9,293 nt of DNA from Chloroflexota bacterium (GTDB lineage Bacteria > Chloroflexota > Dehalococcoidia > Tepidiformales > Tepidiformaceae). The stretch spans positions 1 through 9,293 of the forward strand of contig JANXYE010000107.1 in assembly GCA_025350285.1 (NCBI GenBank), read 5' to 3'. The notes under the pieces were generated by a model. It was given only the letters and a program-made list of their open reading frames with translations. It did not search any database and had not been told where the DNA came from. The position numbers were made by a program, and so were the translations under genes. This document shows positions 1 to 7,237 of this stretch, one piece after another (within the stretch, counting starts at the first letter, position 1; each line of letters opens with the position of its first letter).

Positions 1-300
1 CGCGGGTTCGTCGTCGTCCTGGCGGTGAACGGTGCGGAGGGCGTCGCAATGGCCAAGAGCGAACGGCCGGACCTCGTGTTGATGGACATGAGCCTCCCGG
101 TGATGAACGGCTGGGAGGCCACCCGCGCGATCCGCCAAGACGCGACGACCGCCGCTATCCCGGTGGTCGCGCTCACGGCCCACTCCATGCCCGGCGACCG
201 CGAGAAGGCGATGGAAGCCGGCTGCAACGACTACGACGTGAAGCCTGTCGAACTCCCCCGCTTGCTCCAGAAGATGGCCGACCTCGGCGTGACGCCCTGA
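1..300 (+). CDS. Response regulator receiver-domain protein, C-terminal part (5' end outside window)
   Basis: The reading frame is open from the first base, and the text before the first possible start (GTG at 25) already reads as receiver-domain sequence (GFVVVLAVNGAEG). The true start therefore lies upstream and about 99 codons are visible. Seen: the phosphoacceptor aspartate in LVLMDMSLPVMNG (codon 85-87), the switch Thr in VVALTAHS, and the conserved Lys in DYDVKPVE near the C-terminus. The protein ends right after the receiver fold with no DNA-binding or enzymatic output domain. It is therefore either a stand-alone CheY/Spo0F-like regulator or the terminal receiver of a hybrid histidine kinase. 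The VMNGWEATR and KPVE wording is typical of receivers attached to or partnered with hybrid kinases. The next gene starts 36 bases after the stop and also carries a receiver, so both probably belong to one phosphorelay locus. Confidence 0.9.
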   Translation, partial: RGFVVVLAVNGAEGVAMAKSERPDLVLMDMSLPVMNGWEATRAIRQDATTAAIPVVALTAHSMPGDREKAMEAGCNDYDVKPVELPRLLQKMADLGVTP

Positions 301-336
301 CGCCGGAACGTGGGTTGGCCGTATGATTCGCCCGCT
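297..336 (+). promoter_or_regulatory. Putative leaderless promoter of the cyclase gene
   Basis: TATGAT at 322-327 matches the sigma-70 -10 consensus at five of six positions and ends 9 bases before the ATG at 337. A weak -35 candidate CTGACG lies at 297-302 with a 19-base spacer. No purine-rich Shine-Dalgarno sequence precedes the ATG, so the transcript may begin at or within a few bases of the start codon. The -35 overlaps the stop of the preceding gene, so read-through from upstream is also possible. This is inference from spacing only. Confidence 0.4.
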
Positions 337-1866
337 ATGAGCACCGAGGACGAAGCCCGCACGATCCGCCACGAGCTACGCACGCCCGTGAACCACATCG
401 TTGGCTACGCCGAGTTGTTGCTCGAAGAAGAAGGCGTCCCGGCGAGTCTCGCGGCCGGGCTGCGCGAACTGCGGGAGATGGCGCGCGAGGTGTTGACGCT
501 GGTGGCCGGCGTCGTCGCCAGCGATGCGGAAAGCCTCGCTTCACTCCATCGCCTCGTGGCACGGTTGGAGGCCTCGGCGCGCGGGCTTCTGGCGGTGGGC
601 ATTCCAGCGGCTCGCCCGGACATCGACCGAATCATCTCCGCGGCGGAGCAGCTACGCTCGCTGGTAACGGGGCTGCCCGGCGGGCCGACTTCGAAGCCCG
701 CCCTGGAGGCGATCCCAGCCAGCCAGCCCACGGGCGAGGGCGACGCGACCATCCTCGTCGTCGATGACGATGCCGCGAACCGCGACGTGCTCGCCCGCCG
801 GCTCGTGCGCCTCGGGTACCGGGTCGCCGAGGCGGTCGATGGCCGTGCCGCGCTCGCCGCCATGGCGAACTCCGACATCGACCTTGTGCTGCTCGACCTC
901 ATGATGCCGGAGCTGGATGGCTTCGGCGTGCTCGAACAGCGGCGTCAGGACCCGGCCTTGCGGGACATCCCGGTGATCATGATCTCAGCCATCGACGAGG
1001 CCGACGGCATCGTGCGCTGCATAGAACTCGGGGCCGAGGACTACCTGCCGAAGCCGTTCGACCCGGTCCTCCTGAAGGCACGTATCGGCGCCTGCCTGGA
1101 AAAGAAGCGGCTGCGCGACGCGGAAAAAGAGCTGCTTGCGACCGTTTCACGCCAGGCCGAAGAGCTGCGCGCCTGGAACCAGGAACTCGAGCGGCGCGTC
1201 GCCGAGAAGGTGCGCGAGGTGGAGCGGCTCAGCCGGATGGAGCGTTTTCTGCCACCGCAGCTGGCGCAGATCATCGCGAACGGTGGCGACGAACTCCTGC
1301 GCAGCCATCGCAGCGAGATCACGGTGCTGTTCTGCGACCTCCGTGGCTTCACCTCGTTTTCCGAGAGCGCGGAGCCCGAAGACGTGATGGGCGTCCTCCG
1401 CGAAATGCACGATGCCGTGGGTCCACTCGTGTTCGAACTGGGCGGCACGCTGGCCCAGTTCACCGGCGACGGGATGATGGTCTTCTTCAACGATCCTATC
1501 CCCTGCGACGACCCGGCCTGGCGGGCGGTCCAGCTTGGCCTCGGTATGCGCGACCGTGTGGCGGCACTTTCGACCGGGTGGCGCCGGCGTGGGCAGCAGT
1601 TGGAGCTGGGCGTCGGCATCGCGATCGGGCACGCAACCTGCGGCCAATACGGCTTCGAAGGCCGTTTCGAATACTCCGCAATCGGCACGGTCACGAACCT
1701 TGCCGCGCGGCTCTGCGGCGAAGCCAAAGGCGGGCAGGTGCTGGTCAGCCAGCGCGTCTCGCTGATGATCGAGTCTCTGGCCGAGGTGGAGCCTGTGGGC
1801 GACCTGACGCTCAAGGGGTTCGCCCGGCCGGTTGGCGCGTACAACGTGCTCGCGGCGCGCACGTAG
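337..1866 (+). CDS. HisKA-like / receiver / class III adenylate-guanylate cyclase fusion
   Basis: 509 residues. Order seen: a HisKA-type H-box (RHELRTPVNHIVGY, His12) at about 5-75; a linker to about 135; a receiver domain at about 138-255 with acidic pocket D143-D145, phospho-Asp187 (LLDLMMPELDG), Ser217 and Lys239; a charged coiled-coil segment at about 252-303; and a nucleotide cyclase domain at about 323-509. In the cyclase, metal-binding Asp334 (FCDLRGFT) and Asp378 (FTGDGMMVFF) and the transition-state Asn454/Arg458 (NLAARL) are present, so it should be active. The usual substrate-specifying Lys is Gln374 and the partner position is Ser447, so ATP versus GTP cannot be decided. There is no HATPase domain. 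Known for the family: phosphorylation of a receiver can gate cyclase dimerisation. The likely role is converting a two-component signal into cAMP or cGMP in the cytoplasm. The ATG at 337 was preferred over the GTG at 310 because the intervening codons overlap a -10-like box and look non-coding. Confidence 0.9.
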   Translation: MSTEDEARTIRHELRTPVNHIVGYAELLLEEEGVPASLAAGLRELREMAREVLTLVAGVVASDAESLASLHRLVARLEASARGLLAVGIPAARPDIDRIISAAEQLRSLVTGLPGGPTSKPALEAIPASQPTGEGDATILVVDDDAANRDVLARRLVRLGYRVAEAVDGRAALAAMANSDIDLVLLDLMMPELDGFGVLEQRRQDPALRDIPVIMISAIDEADGIVRCIELGAEDYLPKPFDPVLLKARIGACLEKKRLRDAEKELLATVSRQAEELRAWNQELERRVAEKVREVERLSRMERFLPPQLAQIIANGGDELLRSHRSEITVLFCDLRGFTSFSESAEPEDVMGVLREMHDAVGPLVFELGGTLAQFTGDGMMVFFNDPIPCDDPAWRAVQLGLGMRDRVAALSTGWRRRGQQLELGVGIAIGHATCGQYGFEGRFEYSAIGTVTNLAARLCGEAKGGQVLVSQRVSLMIESLAEVEPVGDLTLKGFARPVGAYNVLAART

Positions 1867-1878
1867 CCGGTTGCCCAC

Positions 1879-3003
1879 TTAGAACACCACTACCTGGCGG
1901 ATCGCCTTGCCTTCGTGGAGGTTATCGAAGCCTTCGTTGATCTGTTCGAGCTTGATCCGGGCCGAGAGCAGCCGATCCACCGGCAGGCGGCCCCGCTGGT
2001 AGAGGGCGATGTAGCGGGGCACGTCGCGGATCGGCACACAGGCGCCGACGTAGCTGCCTTTGATCGTCCGTTCCTCTGCCACGAGATTGACCTGCGGGAA
2101 GGAGAAGTTCGCGCTGGGAGGCGGGAGCCCGGCGGTCACGGTCGTGCCGCCCCGCCGCGTGACGGCGTAGGCGAGATCCATCGCGCGCACCGAACCGGCC
2201 ATCTCCAGGGCGAAATCGACGCCGCCGTTAGTCGCGCCGCGTAAGTCAGCAACGCAACTGGCGGAGGTGGCGTTGAACGTGTCGGTAGCGCCGAGTTCGC
2301 GGGCGAAGGCGAGCTTATCCTCCGCCAGGTCCACGGCGACCACGCGCGCCGCCCCCGCCGCGATCGCGCCGAGGAGCGCCGCCAACCCGACCCCGCCGAG
2401 GCCAACGACGGCCACGGTCGCCCCGGCCGGGACCTTCGCCGTGTTCACCACCGCGCCGACGCCGGTGAGGACCGCGCAGCCGAAGAGTGCGGCCTCGTCG
2501 AGCGGCAGGCTCTTGTCGATGCGGACGAGGGAGCGGCGCGAAACGGTCACATACTCCGAGAAGGCGGAAACGCCGAGGTGGTGGTTAATCGGCACGCCAG
2601 CCCTGCGGATGCGCCGTTCACCCGAGAGGAGCGTCCCTGCTCCGTTGGCCGCGGCGCCGGGCTCGCAGAGCGCTGGGCGGCCTTCGGCACAGGGCAGGCA
2701 TTCGCCACAGCTGGGGACGAAGACCATGACGACGTGGTCACCTTCGACGAGGCCAGAGACGCCGGGCCCAAGCCCGTGGACCACGCCCGCCGCTTCGTGG
2801 CCGAGCGCCATCGGCGTCGGCCGCGGGCGGTCGCCATTGATCACCGAAAGGTCGGAGTGGCAAAGACCGGCGGCGGCCACCTTGACGAGGACCTCGCCGT
2901 AGCCGGGCGGGTCGAGTTCCAGTTCGTCGATGGTCAGCGGCCGTGAAATCGCGTACGGGCGGGCGGCGCCCATCTCGTTCAGGACAGCCGATTTGACGAG
3001 CAT
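1879..3003 (-). CDS. Zinc-dependent alcohol dehydrogenase (medium-chain MDR family)
   Basis: 374 residues, normal for the family. Seen: the catalytic-zinc ligands Cys48 (GLCHSDLS), His69/Glu70 (GHEAAGVV) and Cys176 (LFGCAVLTGVGAV); the four structural-zinc cysteines Cys99, 102, 105 and 113 (SCGECLPCAEGRPALC); the Rossmann glycines GLGGVG at 201-206; and Asp225 at the end of the second strand, which favours NAD(H) over NADP(H). The LFGC..LTGVGAV..TA wording is closest to class III/aryl-alcohol or NDMA-type dehydrogenases, so the physiological substrate is uncertain. Start: the ATG at 3003 is preceded by GAGGG at good spacing; the longer in-frame extension runs back into the upstream gene and looks unlike protein. 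It begins 14 bases after the acetolactate synthase stop, so the two are almost certainly cotranscribed. It may reduce a carbonyl product derived from acetolactate, such as an aldehyde or acetoin, but this is inference. It converges on the cyclase gene with a 12-base gap and no visible terminator. Confidence 0.93.
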   Translation of the reverse strand: MLVKSAVLNEMGAARPYAISRPLTIDELELDPPGYGEVLVKVAAAGLCHSDLSVINGDRPRPTPMALGHEAAGVVHGLGPGVSGLVEGDHVVMVFVPSCGECLPCAEGRPALCEPGAAANGAGTLLSGERRIRRAGVPINHHLGVSAFSEYVTVSRRSLVRIDKSLPLDEAALFGCAVLTGVGAVVNTAKVPAGATVAVVGLGGVGLAALLGAIAAGAARVVAVDLAEDKLAFARELGATDTFNATSASCVADLRGATNGGVDFALEMAGSVRAMDLAYAVTRRGGTTVTAGLPPPSANFSFPQVNLVAEERTIKGSYVGACVPIRDVPRYIALYQRGRLPVDRLLSARIKLEQINEGFDNLHEGKAIRQVVVF

Positions 3004-3017
3004 ACGAGACCCTCGAT

Positions 3018-4649
3018 TCAGACTGGTGAGGTGAGCGAATTGAGCCGCGCCGTGAGCTTCATGTTCTCGGCGTAGTCCACCGGACAGTCGATGATGCTGA
3101 CGGTGTTCTGTTGGAGCGCGTCGCGAAGGATGGGGCCAAGGTCGGCGGTGCATTCGACGCGGTAGCCCTTCGCGCCGAAGCTTTCCGCGTACTTCACGAA
3201 GTCCGGGTTGTTGAAGGCGATGTGGCTCGGGCGGCCGAACTGGCGCAGCTGGTGCCAGGTGATGAGCCCGTATTCGGCGTCGTTCCAGATGAGGATCACG
3301 AACGGCGTGCCAATCCGAAGGGCCGTCTCAATCTCCTGCGAGTTCATCATAAAGCCGGCGTCGCCGGTGACGGTGACGACCTTGCGGTCGGGGTAGGCGA
3401 GCTTGGCGGCGAGCGCGCCGGGTACGCCGATCCCCATGGAGGCGAACCCGTTCGAAATGATGCAGGTGTTCGGCCGTTCGGCGGGGTAGAGGCGGGCGGT
3501 CCACATCTTGTGGGCGCCAACGTCGGAGATCACGATGTCGTCCGGGCCGAGCGCCTGGCGGAGGTCCCAGAGGATCTTCTGCGGCTTCACGGGAAAGGCG
3601 TCGTCGTTGGCGAACAATTCCCGCTCCGCGACGATGGCATCGCGCAGGGCCTCGAATGGGCGGCCCTGATGGGGCGAGGCCAATGCCGCGATACCGGCCA
3701 GGGCGGCGCTGATGTCGCCAAGCACACCCGACGCGACCGTGTAGCACTCATCGACTTCGGCCGGGAGGGCGTCGATGTGGATGATCGTCTTGTCGCCGGC
3801 CGGGTTCCACTGCTCCGGGTGGTACTCGACCATGTCGTAGCCGACGCAGATCACGACATCGGCCTTTTCGAAGGCGAACCAGGGAAGATCACGCGCCTTC
3901 AGGCCGAGCGACCCGAGCGCCAGCGCGTGGGCCGAGGGGATGACACCCTTCGCCATGAACGTATTCGCCACGGAGATGTTGAGCGTCTCGGCGAAGCGGA
4001 CGAGCGCCCCAGAGGCACGCTGCCGGAAGACTCCGTTGCCCGCGAGGATGACCGGGCAGGCCGCGTCCGAAATGAGCCGTGCGGCCTGCTCCATCTTGAA
4101 ATCAGCGGGGAGCGGAGTGAACGGCGTTTGCACGCTAATCGGGCGCTTCGTGGTCTGTTCTTCGGCCACGTTTTCCGGGAAGTCGATGAAACAGCAACCG
4201 GGCTTCTCCGTCTGCGCGACCTTGAACGCCTTGCGCACGACCTCCGCGACGATGTCGGCGGAGCGGACCTGGGCGGCGTACTTGGTGATCGGCTGGAAAA
4301 GCTGGACGAGGTCGAGGATCTGGTGGCTCTCCTTGTGCATGCGAGTAGTAGCGCCCTGCCCGGCGATGGCCACCACGGGTGCGCGATCCATGTTCGCGTC
4401 GGCAACACCCGTGATCAGGTTTGTCGCGCCGGGGCCGAGGGTGGAGAGGCAGACGCCCGCCTTGCCCGTGAGCCGCCCGTAGACATCGGCCATGAAGGCG
4501 GCGCCCTGTTCGTGGCGGGTGGTGATGAACTTTACGGAACTTCCGAGAAGCGCATCCATGATGTCGATGTTCTCTTCGCCGGGGATACCGAAGACGTACT
4601 CGACGCCCTCGTTTTCGAGGCAGCGGACGAGCAGTTCGGCGGCGTTCAT
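3018..4649 (-). CDS. alsS: Acetolactate synthase, catabolic (AlsS-like) type
   Basis: 543 residues, full length for thiamine-diphosphate (ThDP) enzymes of this family. It condenses two pyruvates to 2-acetolactate and CO2 in the cytoplasm. Seen: the N-terminal ThDP-binding domain with activating Glu47 (TRHEQGAAFMADVYGR); a central domain at about 185-325; and the C-terminal domain with the Mg/ThDP motif starting at Gly429-Asp430 (GDAGFMMN) and closing at Asn456-Asp457. The anabolic FAD-binding RFDDR-type motif is absent. In its place is VGYDMVEYHPEQWNP, which follows the Bacillus AlsS pattern (GYDPVEYEPxxWN), as do VKYAESFGAKGYRV and the PVDYAEN ending. This suggests an FAD-independent enzyme with no regulatory subunit, and no ilvN follows. 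GGGAG sits 4 bases before the ATG. It is first in a two-gene operon with the zinc alcohol dehydrogenase. No acetolactate decarboxylase or ketol-acid reductoisomerase is in the window. A generic 'IlvB large subunit' label is possible, and the exact product in vivo is uncertain. Confidence 0.9.
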   Translation of the reverse strand: MNAAELLVRCLENEGVEYVFGIPGEENIDIMDALLGSSVKFITTRHEQGAAFMADVYGRLTGKAGVCLSTLGPGATNLITGVADANMDRAPVVAIAGQGATTRMHKESHQILDLVQLFQPITKYAAQVRSADIVAEVVRKAFKVAQTEKPGCCFIDFPENVAEEQTTKRPISVQTPFTPLPADFKMEQAARLISDAACPVILAGNGVFRQRASGALVRFAETLNISVANTFMAKGVIPSAHALALGSLGLKARDLPWFAFEKADVVICVGYDMVEYHPEQWNPAGDKTIIHIDALPAEVDECYTVASGVLGDISAALAGIAALASPHQGRPFEALRDAIVAERELFANDDAFPVKPQKILWDLRQALGPDDIVISDVGAHKMWTARLYPAERPNTCIISNGFASMGIGVPGALAAKLAYPDRKVVTVTGDAGFMMNSQEIETALRIGTPFVILIWNDAEYGLITWHQLRQFGRPSHIAFNNPDFVKYAESFGAKGYRVECTADLGPILRDALQQNTVSIIDCPVDYAENMKLTARLNSLTSPV

Positions 4650-4691
4650 GGCACTCCCGGGCTGGTGACGCGTAGGCGCACCGGAGCGTGA

Positions 4692-4720
4692 ACCACACCA
4701 TCTTTGCGATCAGCCGTCAA
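4692..4720 (-). promoter_or_regulatory. Candidate promoter for the alsS-adh operon
   Basis: On the minus strand TTGACG (plus 4715-4720) matches the -35 consensus at five of six positions. Seventeen bases further on lies TGTGGT (plus 4692-4697), a poor -10 match at three of six. It would leave a leader of about 35 bases before the alsS ATG, which fits the presence of a Shine-Dalgarno sequence there. It lies in the 170-bp divergent gap shared with yihY. Low confidence. Confidence 0.3.
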
Positions 4721-4807
4721 GGTTCGGGGCCGGACCGTGGGCGCCCGGACGGGTGGAAAAGACGCCTCTGTGAGCGATTTGTAATTCGGCGCGCCAGACC
4801 GGCCGGG

Positions 4808-4819
4808 TACACTTCGAAT
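4808..4819 (+). promoter_or_regulatory. Putative leaderless promoter -10 of yihY
   Basis: TACACT at 4808-4813 (four of six to TATAAT) ends 6 bases before the ATG at 4820. That is the distance at which transcription would start on the A of the start codon. No Shine-Dalgarno sequence is visible, and only a weak -35 (TTCGGC, 4785-4790) is present. The same geometry recurs before the cyclase gene and ccdA, which is the main support. Confidence 0.4.
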
Positions 4820-5734
4820 ATGCAACTCAGCTTCAGAGGCCAACGGCTGAAGGCTCCGCCCCTGGCCACGCACTTCCTTCGCGAATTCAAGGACGACGAC
4901 CTTGGTGGGCTCGCTGCCGAGCTGGCCTACCGGTTCTTCCTCGCGCTCTTCCCGTTCGTGATATTTCTGGCCGCGCTCGGTGGCCTTATCGCGAACGCGG
5001 CGGGCATCGCCAACCCGGCGGACCGCGTCATCGAAGTCTTTCGCGACCAGTTGCCGGCGGACGCCCAGAGCGTGCTGCGCGACCAGGTAGAAGGCGTGGT
5101 GAACGGCAGCCACGCCGGCTTCATCTCGATCAGCATCGCCGGCGCGCTGTGGGCCGCATCATCTGGCGTGGGCTCGGTCGTCAAGGCTCTCAACCGTGTG
5201 TACGACATCCACGAATCTCGGCCGTTCTGGAAGAAGAGCCTGATCGCCCTTGGCGTGACCCTCGGCGGCGGGCTGTCGTTAATCGCCGTGATTTCGGCGG
5301 TGGTCGCGACTCAGGTCTATGCCGCCGATATCGCGCGATTCCTCGGTCTCGGCGCGGGCTACCGGCTCGCCGTGCAGGTCGTCCGTGTGCCGCTGATCCT
5401 GGCGGTGGTGTTTGGGACCGCGATGCTCGTCTACCGCTTCGCCCCGGACACCCGTTCAACGTTCCGGCACGTGCTTCCCGGAGCGGCGCTGTTCACCGTT
5501 GCCTGGGCGGCGTTCACGGCCGGGTTCGCGTTTTACGTCTCGACGTTCGGATCGTACAACGCAACGTACGGCGTGCTCGCGGGGGTGATCGTCCTTCTGC
5601 TCTGGTTCTACCTGTCGAGCCTGCTGCTGTTAGCCGGCGCCGAGTTCAACTCCGTGCTCGCTGCCGAGGCCCGCGCGCACGTCAAGGCGGTGGGCGAGCC
5701 GCTCTTGCCGCCCGCCCCGACACCGGCGACGTAG
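4820..5734 (+). CDS. YihY/BrkB-family inner-membrane protein
   Basis: 304 residues, typical for the YihY/virulence factor BrkB family (formerly mislabelled RNase BN). The family is widespread and its biochemical role is not established. Seen: a short charged N-terminus, then about six hydrophobic segments at roughly 37-58, 100-119, 141-166, 185-205, 218-240 and 250-273. Family-typical stretches are AYRFFLALFPFVIFLAAL near the start, GALWAASSGVGSVVKALNRVYD in the middle, and SYNATYGVLAGVIVLLLWFY with GAEFNSVL at the C-terminal end. A Pro/Ala-rich tail follows. An in-frame GTG at 4688 would add 44 Arg-rich residues unlike the family. The ATG at 4820 matches the usual family start and has a -10-like box immediately upstream. 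It is divergent from alsS and convergent with the lipoprotein gene, so it probably forms a single-gene transcript. Confidence 0.92.
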   Translation: MQLSFRGQRLKAPPLATHFLREFKDDDLGGLAAELAYRFFLALFPFVIFLAALGGLIANAAGIANPADRVIEVFRDQLPADAQSVLRDQVEGVVNGSHAGFISISIAGALWAASSGVGSVVKALNRVYDIHESRPFWKKSLIALGVTLGGGLSLIAVISAVVATQVYAADIARFLGLGAGYRLAVQVVRVPLILAVVFGTAMLVYRFAPDTRSTFRHVLPGAALFTVAWAAFTAGFAFYVSTFGSYNATYGVLAGVIVLLLWFYLSSLLLLAGAEFNSVLAAEARAHVKAVGEPLLPPAPTPAT

Positions 5735-5895
5735 ACTTTGCCGGGGCGGTGTCCTTCCGGGGCGGTCTCCTTGTAGTGGCCGATGCCTTCGAACTCTTTG
5801 CGCAGCCACCTCTCCGTCCGATCGGCCGCTGTCAGCGGAGTGGGACGATCGTCGCGTTTCGCCGCGTCCGGTCGGGCGGAGCTTGCGAAGTCATT
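5608..5895 (-). pseudogene. Possible broken small reading frame between yihY and the lipoprotein gene
   Basis: On the minus strand a good Shine-Dalgarno sequence (AAGGA) and ATG at 5892-5894 lie 27 bases past the lipoprotein stop. That frame (MTSQAPPDRTRR...) stops after 20 codons at about 5832. An adjacent frame, shifted by one base, is open from 5895 to a TAG at 5608-5610 without any usual start codon. It reads protein-like with G/C-rich third positions, for example TERWLRKEFEGIGHYKETAP. A one-base shift would join the two into a protein of about 95 residues running 126 bases into the 3' end of yihY antisense. The 16-bp tandem duplication lies inside it. This could be a decayed gene, a sequencing or assembly error, or chance openness in GC-rich DNA. 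I do not recognise a family. Confidence 0.25.
5741..5772 (+). repeat. Two-copy 16-bp tandem direct repeat
   Basis: CCGGGGCGGTGTCCTT at 5741-5756 is followed immediately by CCGGGGCGGTCTCCTT at 5757-5772, with one mismatch. The unit is not a multiple of three, so the duplication changes the frame of anything translated across it. It lies 6 bases after the yihY stop, inside the candidate broken reading frame on the opposite strand. Confidence 0.85.
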
Positions 5896-5921
5896 TCAAT
5901 TCCTTGCGGGGGTCGGTTCGC

Positions 5922-7190
5922 TCAACCGCCGGCAAGCAGCGCAAGGGCGCGCCCGGCCGGGGCGTGCTTCGAGCCAAACACGACGATGAGGTCCGCCGAG
6001 CCGGCCGCGACCCGCGCCACCTGGCGGCCGTCGCCGAGGGTGGTTGCTTCGCCGGAGTCCGTCCCGCCGTTTGCCGGCAGCCAATCACCTAGGCTCGCTG
6101 CGAACCGGTCACGCTCCGCCGTCGATCCGAACCTGAGCCGCGCCACGGCGAGGCTCTCCGTGCCGGACGAGTACACGGCGTAGTGATCGCCAGACCAGCC
6201 AGCCGCGGCGTTGACCGCGTCGAGTGCACGGATGCTCTGTTGGAGGAAGTTTCGCAGCACGAACTCGCCGAGCGTGCCCTCTGATTCCCGCCGCCAGCCC
6301 GAGCCCAGCCCTTGCTCCAGCGGCGGGAGAACGACAGCCTCTGGACGCCGGCCCTTGGCCGCGAGTTCGGGGTGCAGAACAACGCTCGTGCCAGCCGGCG
6401 GGTCGCGAAGGAGCGCATCGACGGCCGCCGTACCGCCAGCCACACGGACTCCAGAGACCCACTCCACGCCGGCCGTATACGGGAAGCGCAGTTCGCGTTC
6501 GATAGCCGCCGAAACACCGCTCACGAACGGCGCCGGCCGCCCAAAGAGCAGCGCCCCGCCGCCCGCCGCGGACGAGCGGCGCGCCCAGAGCTGCTCGTTC
6601 GTCACCGCATCGCCTTCAACCAGCGCCGTAAATGCCAGGTTCTGGTCCAGGTTGTCCTGCACCCGCGAAGACATCTGGCCAAGGTCGAACGCGGCGTCCT
6701 GGAGCGCGTGGGTCAGTTCGTGCGCGACCGTTTCCTTCTCCTCGGCGCTCAGGTCGTCAATGCCACTGCCGTCGCCGGTAACGACGTAGAGGGTCTTCGC
6801 GGCCGGTTCGTAGAGCCCGATGACGGCTGTCCCGGCGAACGCGCGGTAGATCGAGAGGTAGTCTTCATCCGGGCGGAGGAAGCCCAGCAGGCGGTAGAGC
6901 GTTGTCGTCCGGCCGAACCACTGGCGGTCAGATTCGGTCAGCGCCTGGTCGACGAGGGCGGGCACATCACCGCGGGCGACGGCCGCGACCTTCAGGTTCG
7001 TGGGTGCGGGCAGGCCGCGGAGGTTCGCCACCTGCCTCAGGATCTCGGCGATCGCCGGCGAAGGCGGGACGGCTGTCACGGTCAGGGTCTTTCCCGGCGC
7101 GTCGCCTGGCTGCGAAGGGGCGTCGCCCCCGCACGCGGAGAACGCGGCCAGCAAGACCGGCACGAGGGCCGCGAGCCACCACCGCCGCAT
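5922..7190 (-). CDS. Secreted lipoprotein, putative zinc metallopeptidase (HExxH)
   Basis: 422 residues. Seen: a lipoprotein signal peptide with Arg2-Arg3, a hydrophobic core and lipobox AFSAC, lipidation expected at Cys20, then GGD and a flexible Pro/Gly-rich linker to about 45. A helical region follows, then HELTH at 157-161 (ETVAHELTHALQD) and ALVEGDA, with Glu192 about 31 residues later. This is the spacing of a gluzincin-like third zinc ligand. The C-terminal part contains GWSGDHYAVYSSG (about 331-343) and an alpha/beta tail of unknown role. The overall plan (YLSIYR.F....V.GLYEP...LYVV, then HELTHALQD, then LVEGDA) recalls uncharacterised bacterial lipoproteins annotated as putative metallopeptidases. 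Activity and substrate are inference. AAGGAG stands 6 bases before the ATG at 7190, which decides the start; a 25-residue upstream extension would remove the signal peptide from the N-terminus. It is divergent from the tRNA gene, with only 47 bases between them. Confidence 0.85.
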   Translation of the reverse strand: MRRWWLAALVPVLLAAFSACGGDAPSQPGDAPGKTLTVTAVPPSPAIAEILRQVANLRGLPAPTNLKVAAVARGDVPALVDQALTESDRQWFGRTTTLYRLLGFLRPDEDYLSIYRAFAGTAVIGLYEPAAKTLYVVTGDGSGIDDLSAEEKETVAHELTHALQDAAFDLGQMSSRVQDNLDQNLAFTALVEGDAVTNEQLWARRSSAAGGGALLFGRPAPFVSGVSAAIERELRFPYTAGVEWVSGVRVAGGTAAVDALLRDPPAGTSVVLHPELAAKGRRPEAVVLPPLEQGLGSGWRRESEGTLGEFVLRNFLQQSIRALDAVNAAAGWSGDHYAVYSSGTESLAVARLRFGSTAERDRFAASLGDWLPANGGTDSGEATTLGDGRQVARVAAGSADLIVVFGSKHAPAGRALALLAGG

Positions 7191-7199
7191 CGCTGCTCC

Positions 7200-7229
7200 T
7201 TGCCCGGCCGCGAGGCCGTACGCTATCCT
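7200..7229 (+). promoter_or_regulatory. Promoter of the tRNA-Glu gene
   Basis: TTGCCC at 7200-7205 (four of six to TTGACA) is followed after 18 bases by TATCCT at 7224-7229 (four of six to TATAAT). The -10 ends 8 bases before the mature tRNA 5' end, so the precursor would have almost no 5' leader. The -35 overlaps the Shine-Dalgarno region of the divergent lipoprotein gene. Confidence 0.5.
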
Positions 7230-7237
7230 CGAACCAC

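Noticed and set aside
3111..4691. 526-codon open frame on the plus strand opposite alsS
   Set aside because: It is the antisense shadow of a clearly recognisable acetolactate synthase; the translation is Gly/Asp/Arg-rich with no domain wording.
4688..4819. Longer N-terminus of the YihY protein from a GTG at 4688
   Set aside because: The extra 44 residues are Arg-rich and unlike the family; a -10-like box lies inside the extension just before the ATG at 4820.
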